Virus record (IMG/VR): IMGVR_UViG_3300017963_000439
Span: 1-40,493 of that record
DNA length: 40,493 bases
Source: a virus
Strand: one strand, 5' to 3'
Positions 27,676 to 37,400 of this stretch are shown here, one piece after another (positions within the stretch are counted from its first letter, which is position 1; each line of letters opens with the position of its first letter). A program made the position numbers and the translations under genes. The notes beneath the pieces are model-generated. The model was not told the origin of the DNA, made no database searches, and was given only the letters and a program-made list of their open reading frames with translations.

Positions 27676-30600
27676 TTGCAGCACGACCGCATCTATCAAA
27701 GCGTCTACATCACGGACCCAGGCGACCTCGATATCGTCGCGTCTGCGTGCCGGAGTTCGAAGACGATCGGGCTCGACCTCGAGACCACGAGCTTCGACCC
27801 GCGGCTCGGCAAGCCGCGGCTGTTGTCTTTGAATCCGGACGCGTCTCCGGACATTTTCGTGGTGGACCTCTTCCGCGTGGGCGGCATGGGTCCGATTCGT
27901 GAGGAGCTCCACAACCCGGATGCGGAGGTGCGCGGGCGCCCCATAGTGGTGGGGCAGAACCTGAAGTTCGACCAGAAGTGGCTCCTGCACCACTTCGATG
28001 TAGCTCTGTGGCCGATCTTCGATACGTATCGCGCGTCGAAGCTCCTGCACAACGGCCGCAAGGCGGGCCACAAGCTCGAAGAACTCTACCAGCGCGAGCT
28101 GGACACCGACACGAAGGTGCCGGCCATGGGCGGTTCGGATTGGGGCGCGGAGGAGCTCTCCGGGGTCCAGCTCGACTACGCCACGGAGGACGTCTTCTTC
28201 CTTCCGATGCTGCGCGACAAGCTGCGGCCCAAGCTCGGCGACAAGGGACTCAACAAGGTCGCGCTCCTCGAGTTTCAGGCGGTATTGCCCGAGGCGAGCA
28301 TGGAGCTCAACGGCTTTCGTATCGACCGGGAGAAGTGGCTGGCGCTTTCTAACGCGAACTGGGTGAAGGCGCAGCGGCTTCGGGATGAGCTCCTCGAAGA
28401 GCTTCCGCATCCAGACGGCCAGGTGGGTCTGTTCGGTGGAGCGCCGTGGAATCTGGACTCCCCCGACCAGATGCTCCGTTCTCTGGAGCGGAAAGGGATC
28501 AAGCTGGCGGACACGCGTCGCACGACCATGAAGATGCAGGCTGCGAAGCATCCGATCATCGACCGTATTGTGTCGTATCGTGAGGCTTCGAAGCGCTGGT
28601 CGGCTTTCGGGCCTGACTACCTGCAGCATCTGCACCCCGTGACGGGCAGGGTGCACACCTCCTTCTACCCTTTCACGGGGGCAGGAAGGTACGCTTGCCT
28701 CGCTGCGGGGTCCCCTGTTCGCACGTCGACAGGCGAACGGCCGATCGAGGCAGTGAAGGTCGGCGACTTCGTATGGACGCATAGAGGTCGATGGCGCCCC
28801 GTCGTGGCGACGCATCAGAAGGGACTGCGGGAGGCGTATGTCGTCCGGTTTAGCAGCGGGGATATTTTGACTTGCGCGTCGTCCCATCGCTTCCTATCCT
28901 CGGGAGGTGAGTGGCTAGACGTGGAGGGCATGTATCGTGAGTATTTCGAAGACGTGGATGGCGGAGCAGTCGAACATCGATGCGGCAGTTCGGTTGTATC
29001 GGAGTCCGAGGCTATTGACGCTGCAGCAGATCGCGGACGAGCTCGGAACAACCTTTCACAACGTGCAGCACGCGATGAAGGTCGGGATGCCGCAGTCGGA
29101 GAGGAAGGCGCAAAAGGCGCTACGTTATTCAGCCACGAAGAAGGGGTCCAAGAATCCGATGTGGGGGAAGAAGGGGGAGGAGCACCACAACTGGAAAGGG
29201 CAGTGCGAGGACGGCTATGGCTACCTGACGTGCCTTCACGACGGGAAACGCCAATTCGTGCATCGGGTAGTCATGGCGGAGGCACTGGGACTTCGGGAGA
29301 TTCCGGAGAGCTTTTCGGTGCATCACATCGATGGCGACACGCGGAACAATGCGCTCGACAACTTGGCTCTGGTGACGAATGCCGGGCACCAAGCCTTGCA
29401 CTATATGCAGGCCAAGGACAGCCTCTCGTTGCAGTTGAAGCGATCTACCCTTGCGGAAGTGTTGAGGTCTATGACCTCACCGTAGAGGAGGACGAGAGCT
29501 ACGAGTCGGCAGGTGTATTTTCCCACAATAGTTCGAGTCCGAACCTGCAGCAGATACCTCGAGGGAAGGCTTTTCGAGCCTGCTTTTGCCCTGAAGTCGG
29601 TTGGGTGCTCATCGGCGCCGACTACAGTCAAATCGAGCTTCGCATTATGGCGCAGCTCTCGATGGACCCGGTGCTGCTCGACATCTTCCGCTCAGGCAAG
29701 GATCCGCACCGCATCACGGCGAGCATCGTCCTCGGCATCCCTGTGGAGGAGGTGACGGACGAGCAGCGCCAGATGGCGAAGCCTATCAACTTTGGGCTGA
29801 TCTACGGCCTCATGCCGAAGAAGCTGGTCACGTATGCGTGGGCCAACTACGGCGTGAAGATGACGGAGGAGCAGGCGACGACCTTCTACAATCGCTTCTT
29901 CGAGGCGTACGAAGGTGTGCGGCGTTGGCAGCGGCACGTCATGAATTGGCAGCGCCCGAAGGGCTTCTCAAGGACGCTCGGCGGCCGGCTGCGCTACCTC
30001 GAGTCGGATGCGGACTACAACAACTTCTACAACTGCGTCGATGCCGAGACGGAGGCGCTCACGCGGCGAGGGTGGGTGAAGGGGCCGGACCTTCGGAGGG
30101 AGGATGTGCTGCTGACGAAGAGCGCGGACACGGGTGCGCTGGAATGGCAGCCGATGACGGATCTGAAGCTCTTTCCGGACTACAAGGGTCGTCTGGTGTC
30201 TTTCCGATCGAGGACATTCAATGCGGTCACGACTCCGGAGCACAGGTGGCTTGTGAGTGACAAGCACTCTGGCGAGGATGTGTGTCGTACGAGCGATCGT
30301 CTCTCGCAATGGGGGGACCACAGGATCCATCGGGTCGGATTCTATGATGGTCCGAAGCCGACCTTCTCAGATGACTTCGTGGAGCTCGCTGGGTGGCTTT
30401 TCACGGACGGCACTCTGTGCGAGCAGAAGGGGCGCAAGGTGGCGAGGCTGTATCAGAGTGCGCGGGCCAATCCGGAGAAGGTCGATCGGATCGATACGCT
30501 CTTTGAGCGCCTCGGAGCGGAGGTGTTGACCGGCCGTTACTACTATCCGAAGCACGGGCATCGAGTGACGTGGGAACTCCGGAGGGAGCACGCGGAGAGG

Positions 30601-31299
30601 CTCCACAAGGCTTTCCCGGGGCGTCTCCCGACGGCAGGCTTCCTGAACGGGTTGTCGAGAGAGCAGGCGCAGCTACTCCTGGAAGTAATGCTCCTTGGCG
30701 ATGGGTGGACAGAGGATGGCGGCCGTCGTCGCTTCTGTTGTCGGTCGAAAGCGGCCGCCGACGCTTTTCAGGTGGTCTGCGTGCTGGCAGGCGTGGCGAC
30801 GACGTGCGTGGAGCGCGATATGTCGAAGTACGAGCCGAAGTCGGAGAAGCTCTCGAACGTTCCGAAGGGCGGCAGGCACTACGTCGTCAACCTGTTGAAG
30901 CGCACGCATGTGCAGGTGCTTCAGGGTCATCGTGAGGACCGGGATGTAGACGGCGCCTTTGTGTGGTGTCCGGTCGTTCCGAACACGTACTTCGTGGCTC
31001 GGCGCGAGGGGCAGGTCTATGTCACGGGCAACACTCCGGACCAGGGCACCGGCGCGGACGGCCTCAAGAACGCCTTGTGGAAGGTTTACCACCGGCTCCG
31101 CCGCTTCGGGGACGACGTGCGAATGGTCCACATGGTGCACGACGAGATCATCGCTGAGGCCCGCGATGACGAGGGCCTTGTGGAGGAGGTCAAGGTCGAG
31201 ATCGAGCTGGGGATGAAGGAGGGGATCCAACCCTTCCTGCCCGATGTTCCGGTCGAGGTCGACGCGCATTCTGGCTACAGTTGGGCAGAGATTCACTGA
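27676..31299 (+). CDS. Family A DNA polymerase precursor with two inteins
   Basis: The 1207-residue precursor would give a 596-residue polymerase after loss of two inteins (residues 341-618 and 787-1119). The N-terminal 3'-5' exonuclease has motifs I (GLDLETTSFD), II (VVGQNLKFDQKW) and III (LDYATEDVFF). The polymerase domain has motif A (GADYSQIELRIMAQLS), motif B (RQMAKPINFGLIYG) and motif C (MVHDEI). There is no 5' nuclease domain. It is the phage replicative polymerase. The start is TTG 27676 after GGGGGTGAGGA; no better ATG exists near. The first intein sits in the conserved region before SSSPNLQQIP and the second in the NTPDQGTGAD segment, both near the catalytic centre. Confidence 0.9.
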   Translation: MQHDRIYQSVYITDPGDLDIVASACRSSKTIGLDLETTSFDPRLGKPRLLSLNPDASPDIFVVDLFRVGGMGPIREELHNPDAEVRGRPIVVGQNLKFDQKWLLHHFDVALWPIFDTYRASKLLHNGRKAGHKLEELYQRELDTDTKVPAMGGSDWGAEELSGVQLDYATEDVFFLPMLRDKLRPKLGDKGLNKVALLEFQAVLPEASMELNGFRIDREKWLALSNANWVKAQRLRDELLEELPHPDGQVGLFGGAPWNLDSPDQMLRSLERKGIKLADTRRTTMKMQAAKHPIIDRIVSYREASKRWSAFGPDYLQHLHPVTGRVHTSFYPFTGAGRYACLAAGSPVRTSTGERPIEAVKVGDFVWTHRGRWRPVVATHQKGLREAYVVRFSSGDILTCASSHRFLSSGGEWLDVEGMYREYFEDVDGGAVEHRCGSSVVSESEAIDAAADRGRARNNLSQRAARDEGRDAAVGEEGAKGATLFSHEEGVQESDVGEEGGGAPQLERAVRGRLWLPDVPSRRETPIRASGSHGGGTGTSGDSGELFGASHRWRHAEQCARQLGSGDECRAPSLALYAGQGQPLVAVEAIYPCGSVEVYDLTVEEDESYESAGVFSHNSSSPNLQQIPRGKAFRACFCPEVGWVLIGADYSQIELRIMAQLSMDPVLLDIFRSGKDPHRITASIVLGIPVEEVTDEQRQMAKPINFGLIYGLMPKKLVTYAWANYGVKMTEEQATTFYNRFFEAYEGVRRWQRHVMNWQRPKGFSRTLGGRLRYLESDADYNNFYNCVDAETEALTRRGWVKGPDLRREDVLLTKSADTGALEWQPMTDLKLFPDYKGRLVSFRSRTFNAVTTPEHRWLVSDKHSGEDVCRTSDRLSQWGDHRIHRVGFYDGPKPTFSDDFVELAGWLFTDGTLCEQKGRKVARLYQSARANPEKVDRIDTLFERLGAEVLTGRYYYPKHGHRVTWELRREHAERLHKAFPGRLPTAGFLNGLSREQAQLLLEVMLLGDGWTEDGGRRRFCCRSKAAADAFQVVCVLAGVATTCVERDMSKYEPKSEKLSNVPKGGRHYVVNLLKRTHVQVLQGHREDRDVDGAFVWCPVVPNTYFVARREGQVYVTGNTPDQGTGADGLKNALWKVYHRLRRFGDDVRMVHMVHDEIIAEARDDEGLVEEVKVEIELGMKEGIQPFLPDVPVEVDAHSGYSWAEIH
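28696..29529 (+). mobile_element. Polymerase intein 1 with an out-of-frame HNH gene in its linker
   Basis: This 278-residue intein starts with Cys (CLAAGSPVRTSTGERPIEAV, block A), has a block B-like LTCASSHRFLSSGGEW, and ends EVYDLTVEEDE then VFSHN before Ser. The middle of about 130 residues has biased composition (Gly, Glu, Arg, Ala) and no endonuclease motif in this frame, because the same DNA encodes an HNH protein in the +1 frame (28937-29485). Splicing domains look complete. Confidence 0.85.
28937..29485 (+). CDS. HNH homing endonuclease encoded out of frame inside polymerase intein 1
   Basis: This 182-residue protein is complete. It has an N-terminal helix-turn-helix (LLTLQQIADELGTTFHNVQH), a NUMOD3-like segment (GSKNPMWGKKGEEHHNWKG), and the HNH core (FVHRVVMAEALGL, then VHHIDGDTRNNALDNLALVT, then HQALHY). 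Domains, length and order match free-standing phage HNH homing endonucleases. GTG 28937 has GGAGG nine bases before it; ATG 28958 is an alternative. It reads in the +1 frame relative to the polymerase and stays wholly within intein 1. It would cut an intein-less or HNH-less allele so that the element is copied in. Confidence 0.85.
   Translation: MSISKTWMAEQSNIDAAVRLYRSPRLLTLQQIADELGTTFHNVQHAMKVGMPQSERKAQKALRYSATKKGSKNPMWGKKGEEHHNWKGQCEDGYGYLTCLHDGKRQFVHRVVMAEALGLREIPESFSVHHIDGDTRNNALDNLALVTNAGHQALHYMQAKDSLSLQLKRSTLAEVLRSMTSP
30034..31032 (+). mobile_element. Polymerase intein 2 (LAGLIDADG type)
   Basis: This 333-residue in-frame intein starts CVDAETEALTRRG, has block B AVTTPEHRWLVSD, and LAGLIDADG-like motifs LAGWLFTDGTL and LLEVMLLGDGWTEDG. 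It ends YFVARREGQVYVTGN before Thr. It splits the Asn from the conserved TPxQGxxAD polymerase segment. Confidence 0.92.
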
Positions 31300-31319
31300 C
31301 CCCCTCGGAAGACGGGATA

Positions 31320-31348
31320 TCGACAGCAGCCTCCACAACCCGTACACT
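31320..31348 (+). promoter_or_regulatory. Candidate promoter P5 before the packaging and head genes
   Basis: TCGACA, a 17-base spacer and TACACT, in the 97-base gap between polymerase and the terminase cluster. It may drive the late genes. It is weaker than the other boxes. Confidence 0.4.
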
Positions 31349-31362
31349 TTGCGATAGCAAAG
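31347..31362 (+). other. Small hairpin in the leader of the late genes
   Basis: CTTTGC and GCAAAG form a perfect six-base-pair stem with a GATA loop, starting at the end of the P5 -10 box. No T-run follows. It could be a 5' mRNA stabiliser or an operator. Confidence 0.45.
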
Positions 31363-31396
31363 GGCGTATGGTGCCCCGGATGTCGGCGGAATTACT

Positions 31397-32089
31397 ATGG
31401 ACATCCCCGGAAAGACTCGGATGGGACCCGTCAGCAGGCGCAAGGCTGAGCCGAGCGACCTGGCCCTGCGGATCCTGCAGCACGAACAGTATGGGGAGGT
31501 CCGGGAGCTCTTGGTGCATGGTTGGACCCTCGCGAAGGCGGCCGAGCATGTGCAGACCGGCTTGGGTCTGTTCAACGACATCGGCGCGAAGCGCTTGGAG
31601 CGTGCTCTGTCGGAGATTCGGGACGAGATCCCGCCCAACCATTTCGTCCAGGGCACGCTGCCGAGGCTCCATAAGCAAGCGGTGAAGACGATGGAAGAAG
31701 GATTGGACGTGCTCGAGGAGCTCCGTGAACTCTACCGGCTGCAGAAGGAGCGCCTTGATATCGACTTCAACATCGAGAAGAACGTTCGCAAGCTGCTCCC
31801 GGGCACGCACCGTGAGGTGAAGGCGGCCAAGGACATCCTGCGCGCATACGCGGACGTGCAGATGGATTTCGGGCTCGTCCAGCGCAGCATCGGCACCGTG
31901 GAGGTGGCCGGCGCGGTCGCCGGGGGCAACTCCGTACTCGAGGAGATCATGGGCAGCCCAAAGAAGCGGCAGAAGCTGCTTTCGATGTCCGACCGCCTCC
32001 TGGCTCTCGCGGCGAAGCGCGAGCGGGAAGTCGGCGAGGAGGACGAGGTGATCGATGTCTCCCCGGAGAAGGATGAGGAGGCCGCATGA
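31397..32089 (+). CDS. Putative small terminase subunit
   Basis: This 230-residue, mainly helical protein has a helix-turn-helix-like start (REL, then WTLAKAAEHVQTGLGLFNDI), a long coiled region (VKTMEEGLDVLEELRELYRL) and an acidic C-terminus. It directly precedes and overlaps the large terminase (ATGA at 32086), the usual place for the DNA-recognition subunit. No sequence signature proves this. The start lacks a strong ribosome-binding site. Confidence 0.5.
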   Translation: MDIPGKTRMGPVSRRKAEPSDLALRILQHEQYGEVRELLVHGWTLAKAAEHVQTGLGLFNDIGAKRLERALSEIRDEIPPNHFVQGTLPRLHKQAVKTMEEGLDVLEELRELYRLQKERLDIDFNIEKNVRKLLPGTHREVKAAKDILRAYADVQMDFGLVQRSIGTVEVAGAVAGGNSVLEEIMGSPKKRQKLLSMSDRLLALAAKREREVGEEDEVIDVSPEKDEEAA

Positions 32090-34146
32090 TCAAGCACGGC
32101 CTCGGGAGGTCGCGATCGACCCAGACAGTCGACGAGCTCGAACAGCTCATCGTCAAGGACCTCGAGAAGTTCTCCCCCGAGGAGCGTGCGCTTCTTTTCA
32201 AGATTTTGGAGGAGGCCTCCGGTGTCGAGGACTATGACTTCCTCGGCGAGGGCGGCCGGCTCATCGACCAGCTCTCGACGGCGCACTATCTGCGCCAGCC
32301 GGTCGACATGAAGACCTTCATCTACGACGACTACTACCTCGGCGAGACGTGCAGCATCCTGTACCCGAAGCTCTACGACGACCTCGTCGAAATCTTCGAG
32401 GGCGACTACAACGAGGTCATCTTCACGGGGGCCATCGGGTACGGCAAGACCTTCGTCTGCTCGATCGGCATCTGCCGCGTGCTGTACGAGATTTCTTGCA
32501 TGCGCGACCCGCAGCTCTCCTTCGGCCTCGCCCCGGACACCCCGGTGTCGATCGCGGGCTTCTCTGCGAGCGAGGACCTGGCGAAGGAGGTCGTCCTGAA
32601 GAACGTGGTGGGCAAGATCGCGCAGAGCCCCTACTTCTCCGAGAATTTCCCGTTCAAGATCACGCAGAAGAACATCCGCTTCCCCAACGACGTGCTTGTG
32701 GTCGCCAAGGCAACGACCCCGCGCGGGGCTCTCGGAATGAGCCCGGTGGCGGCGCTCATCGACGAGAGCAACTTCATGCCGAAGCGGCGCGCTCGGCGCG
32801 ACGACAACCGCTTCGGAGTAGTCAATATGGCGAAGGACATCTACGACAACCTTCGCCGGCGCCTCATCTCGCGCTACCGGCGCCAGTGGAAGCTCTTCCT
32901 GCCGAGTTCCAAGTCGACACGGGAGTCCTTCCTGTCCAAGCGGATTGTCGCCGCTCGAGACGACCCAACAGTCTTCGTGCGGGATTACGCGCTCTGGGAC
33001 GTGCAGTCCGACCACAGCATGGATCGCAGCTTCTGGGTCCTGTGCGGCAACGAGCAAACCCCGTCGCGTTTCGTGCACGACAAGGATGACCTCACGAAGC
33101 TGCGGGAGGACCTCCCCGAGCGCACGGTGCTGATCGAGGTCCCGGACGACTTCCAGACGGACTTCCAGAGTGACCTCGAGGGTGCGATTCGCGACTTCGC
33201 AGGCGTCGCTACTGTTGCGTTGAGCCCCTTCATCCAGCGCGTGCACAAGATCACGCAGATGGAGGACCCAACGCGCCAGCACCCGTTCTCGGTCGAGCGC
33301 TTCGACCCGGACAAGGGCGGTCAGTTCGTGTGGGAGCGCCTGGTGAAGAAGGTCACGGTCCGGGACTACTCGGGTCGGCCCACGACGGTCTTCCAGCCGC
33401 TATACAACCCGGCCTCGCCGCGCCACGTCCATATCGACCCTGCGCTCAACAACTGCTCCGCAGGGTTCTGCGTCTCCCACGTGGCGGGAACCAAGGGCGT
33501 GCGCCGGCGCGATGAGCACGGCATGATCTACACCGACGATTCGCCCACCTACGTGGTGGACTTCGTGCTGGAGATCGTGCCCCCTATCGGAGGCGAGCTC
33601 GACTTCGCCCTCTATCGGAAGCTCATCTACGAGATGGTGGAGCACGGCATCCCGATCCGCAGCGTGTCGATGGACCAGTGGCAGGCGATCAATACGTTGC
33701 AGGCGCTCGAGAAGTCGGGCTTCGAAACGAGTTCCATCTCGATGGACCGTACGTGGGACCCCTACCAGAACGTCAAGACGGCGATCTATGAGGGTCGCGT
33801 CTCCTGCTACCAGTACGAACCTCTGTTCTCGCAGCTCCGCGGGCTCGAGGCGGACTGGGAGCGCCGCAAGATTGTGAAGCCAGAGACCGGGTCGAAGGAC
33901 GTCGCGGATGCACTCGCGGGGAGCTTGTTCGGCTTGTTGCAACAACCCTCGGTGTTGCCCTTTCCGCTCCTCAAGGGTATCTCTGCCCATGATGACCCTG
34001 ACGCGGCGGCGTGGATGGTGGAGCAGCAGCACGCGATTGCGGCGGGCCGGCGAGACGCCGTTTCGAACGATACGCTCGCGACGGACGCGGCGCACGACCC
34101 GGTGCTCGCGTATTTCATTCAGCAAGGCACGGATGTACCCTACTGA
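32086..34146 (+). CDS. terL: Terminase large subunit (packaging ATPase and nuclease)
   Basis: This 686-residue protein has the packaging ATPase motifs: Walker A GAIGYGKT (residues 115-122) and Walker B AALIDESNF (Asp226, Glu227). The C-terminal RNase H-like nuclease has acidic residues Asp451 (HIDPALNN), Asp530 (VSMDQWQA) and Asp608 (DVADALAG), the usual three. Length is in the range of T4 gp17 (about 610) with some extra sequence. It would dock on the portal, translocate DNA and cut it at headful or at specific sites. Starts and ends overlap the neighbours by a few bases. Confidence 0.9.
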   Translation: MIKHGLGRSRSTQTVDELEQLIVKDLEKFSPEERALLFKILEEASGVEDYDFLGEGGRLIDQLSTAHYLRQPVDMKTFIYDDYYLGETCSILYPKLYDDLVEIFEGDYNEVIFTGAIGYGKTFVCSIGICRVLYEISCMRDPQLSFGLAPDTPVSIAGFSASEDLAKEVVLKNVVGKIAQSPYFSENFPFKITQKNIRFPNDVLVVAKATTPRGALGMSPVAALIDESNFMPKRRARRDDNRFGVVNMAKDIYDNLRRRLISRYRRQWKLFLPSSKSTRESFLSKRIVAARDDPTVFVRDYALWDVQSDHSMDRSFWVLCGNEQTPSRFVHDKDDLTKLREDLPERTVLIEVPDDFQTDFQSDLEGAIRDFAGVATVALSPFIQRVHKITQMEDPTRQHPFSVERFDPDKGGQFVWERLVKKVTVRDYSGRPTTVFQPLYNPASPRHVHIDPALNNCSAGFCVSHVAGTKGVRRRDEHGMIYTDDSPTYVVDFVLEIVPPIGGELDFALYRKLIYEMVEHGIPIRSVSMDQWQAINTLQALEKSGFETSSISMDRTWDPYQNVKTAIYEGRVSCYQYEPLFSQLRGLEADWERRKIVKPETGSKDVADALAGSLFGLLQQPSVLPFPLLKGISAHDDPDAAAWMVEQQHAIAAGRRDAVSNDTLATDAAHDPVLAYFIQQGTDVPY

Positions 34147-34469
34147 TGGTCGAAGTTGACGACGTCCTCGAAGCTGTGTTCGGAATTCGTTCGGACTCTG
34201 CGTCCGACGTGACCCCTTCTGCCCTCGATGCGGACCGGTCGGAGGAGGTCGCGGAGTTGCTCGACTATGAGCAGGTGGTGCGCCAAGCTGGCATTCTCGC
34301 TGCTCAGGCTGTGGCGGACGGATTGGAGTCTGCCGGTTTGAGGCCTGCGGACTACTGCTCGCTGTTGCGCTTGCGGGAGCTGGTCCTGGAGCGACTTGTC
34401 AAAGCGATGCCAGAGTACGCGGAAGGCTTCATGGATGCCTTCTCCCAGCAGATGAGGATGAGGGGATGA
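34146..34469 (+). CDS. Hypothetical protein between terminase and portal
   Basis: This 107-residue acidic protein is predicted as helices (SEEVAELLDYEQVVRQAGIL, then LLRLRELVLERLVKAM). Its start shares a base with the terminase stop and its stop overlaps the portal start (ATGA at 34466). No family is recognised; position suggests a packaging or head accessory. Confidence 0.65.
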   Translation: MVEVDDVLEAVFGIRSDSASDVTPSALDADRSEEVAELLDYEQVVRQAGILAAQAVADGLESAGLRPADYCSLLRLRELVLERLVKAMPEYAEGFMDAFSQQMRMRG

Positions 34470-37400
34470 GCCTTCTCGGCGATACGCTTCGGCGCGTTCG
34501 AGGTCTCTTCGCCAGGGACAAGGAGCAGGTTCAGATGCGCCTCTCAAGTGGCGCGACTTCCTCCTTCATGCCCGGCACGTCGTACGACCTGCTGCAGAGC
34601 TACGGGTACGACGTGATCGCCGACTACCTGCGGCTTGAGCAGGACCTCATGTCCCGCTTCGTCGACTACGAGTCGATGGACGATTACGGGGAGGTCGCGG
34701 CGACGCTCAACATCTACGCGGACGATGCCACGCAGCCGGACACCCCGACGAACAAGCGTGTCTGGGTGGACTCCCCTGACAAGGATTTGGCGCAGTTGCT
34801 CAACGACTTCCTGCATCGCGTTCTGCGCGTGGAGGAGGACCAGTGGTCGATCTGCCGCACCATGTGCAAGTACGGCAACGACTACGAGGAGATCGTTGTC
34901 CACCCCGAGGAGGGCGTGGTCGCGCTCAACCATCTGCCGACGCACACGGTCCGCCGCGTGGAAGGCCCGCGCGGAGAGCTCTACGGCTTCGTCCAGGACT
35001 TCAATCGTCGCATCGGGTACACGCCGAAGGAGTTTCACGACCTCGTCTCGAAGAAGATGCGCACGTCGCCAAAGTCGGACCGCTGGGGGCCGGACAAGAC
35101 GACCGGGTACGACGAGGTCGTTCCATTCGAGCCGTGGCAGGTGGCTCACTTCCGGCACCGTGGCAAGCATCGCCGCTCGATCTACGGCTACTGCTTGGCG
35201 GGCGATTCCCGGGTGTGGACCACGGAGGGGGCCAAGGCGATCGAGGATGTGCGGCCCGGGGACCGGGTGCTCTTCCGACACGCCGGGATGCTTCGGACGT
35301 CGAAGGTGCAAGACCAAGTGTGCAGCGGCACAAAGCCGTTGTTCAAGCTCCGGACGAAGCATCGGGAGCTTCGGTTGACGGCAGAGCATCCTGTTCTTCG
35401 TTGGAACGGCGGCAAGAACAATCAGTGGGTCCCTGTAGGGGAACTCGAGCTCGGGGACAAGGTCTGCGTGGCCACGAACATGCCGCAGATGAAGGGGCCT
35501 CCGGCTTTCGGTTTGGAACTCCTGAAGGAAGAGGAGCGGTCTCGCGTTCGCTTTACAGAGCGGGGGGCTTCGGCTATTCGCGAGTGCTCCCGGGTGAACT
35601 CGTACGCCCCACGTGACGAAGGGATCCGACCAGCCGCTGCGGCGCAGGGGATTACCCGGGGTCAGCTCGAAGAGCTCCTGGAAGGACACAGCTCGCTGGA
35701 GCGGGCGCAGGCCCGGCGATTCTTCGAGTCTGTTGGGCTCCCTTTCTTCGAGGGTGCCACGGCTCTTGTTCGAGACGCGCGCTTGACGCTTCCGGACTTC
35801 GTCACTGCCGACATTGCGCGCCTGTGGGGTTTCCTCCTGGGGGACGGCTGGGTGACAGATGGCCAGGTCTATTTCGCTCGTGGGGTGAACGAAGACCAGA
35901 ACCTCTACTACGAAGGACTGCTGCGGGCCTTGGGCTTGGATGTGGCCCGGATTCGAGATGAGGAAGGTGTCGAGAGGCAGTCTTACGTATCGAGTACGGT
36001 CCTTGTGAGCTTGTTGCGCCGTTTGGGGTGGACTGATGGTGCTCATAGGAAGCGGGTCCCCTCCTGGGTTTACACTTGCTCCCGTGAGCTGCGTGAGGCC
36101 TTCGTGCAGGGTTTCCAAGATGCAGACGGGTGGGAGACGACTCAGGGGCCAGAGCCCTACTATCATATCGAGCTGTGTAATGAGCGGCTCCTGCGAGACC
36201 TGAAGAATCTGATTGACGGTCTCGGTTGGGTGAGCGGTAATATCAGGGAGCGGGCAGAGCGGACGAGCATTATCAAGGGTCGGGAGGTTTTTTCGGGGAA
36301 GGGCTACTTGCTCTACTACAGGAAGGCCCCCTTGTCGGATGGCGACTTCTTGTTCGAGAAAGTCGAGGCGATCGAGGCCGATGGCGAGGGTCCTGTCTAC
36401 GACATCGAGATCGCGGCGAGGGGTCACAATTTCGTGGCCGAGGGCATGGTGGTCCACAATTCGGTTCTCGAGCCGGCGCGATGGGTCTGGAAGCGCCTTG
36501 TGCTCCTCGAGGATGCGGCGTTGATCTACCGGCTGCAGCGCGCGCCTGAGCGCTTCGCTTTCTACGTGGACACTGGCAATCGCCCCATGAACGAGGCGCT
36601 TCGGTTGCTTCACACCGTGCGGCAGCAGTACAAGAAGAAACGCTACATCAACCCGCGCACGAACAAGCTCGACCTCAAGCTCGACATGCTCGCCCAGGAC
36701 GAGGACATCTTCATCCCCGTCGTCAACGGCTCCGAGTCGACCCGCGTGGAGGTGCTCGGCGGTCCGTCTTGGCAGCACATGGAGGACATCGAGTACTTCC
36801 TCAATAAGCTCTTCGCCGCGCTTCACGTTCCGAAGGCGTATCTGAGCCAGGAAGAGGGGGTCAACAGAGCGATTCTGTCGAGCGAGGATGTCCGCTTCGC
36901 GCGCACGATCCTGCGCGTGCAGCAGGACATGCGGCTCGGCATCGAGAAGATTTGCCGTGTCCACCTGGCTGCGATCGGCATCCCGCCCGACAAGGTCGAA
37001 TTCGATGTTCGCTTTACCGTTCCGAACTCGATTTTCGAGCTTGCGCAGCTCGAAGTGCGGAACGCGCGGGCGGACTTCGCTTCTCGCGTCAGCGAGCATG
37101 TCTCGCGGGAGTGGATGCTGTCGAACGTCTACCATCTCACGGATGAGGAGATCCACACCGTCCTTACGCAGCGGGACGAAGAACTCATCCACCAGATGGA
37201 GGTTCAGGGCAAGGCAGAGGCCGCCATGCAGAAGCAGATGGGCGGTGGCATGGGCGGCATGACCATGTCGAATCCGCCTCCCCAACGCCCCTTGCTTACC
37301 GGTCGTAGCCCGGTGGCCAACTTGATCGGTGAGGGTGCGGGTGCTATCTCTTTGCAGGAGCTTGAGAAGTCCGGTCGAGAAGATCGGAAGCAGATGCGGG

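Noticed and set aside
36280-36300. T-run with nearby GC as a terminator inside the portal intein
   Set aside because: No stem precedes it and it lies within an uninterrupted coding frame.
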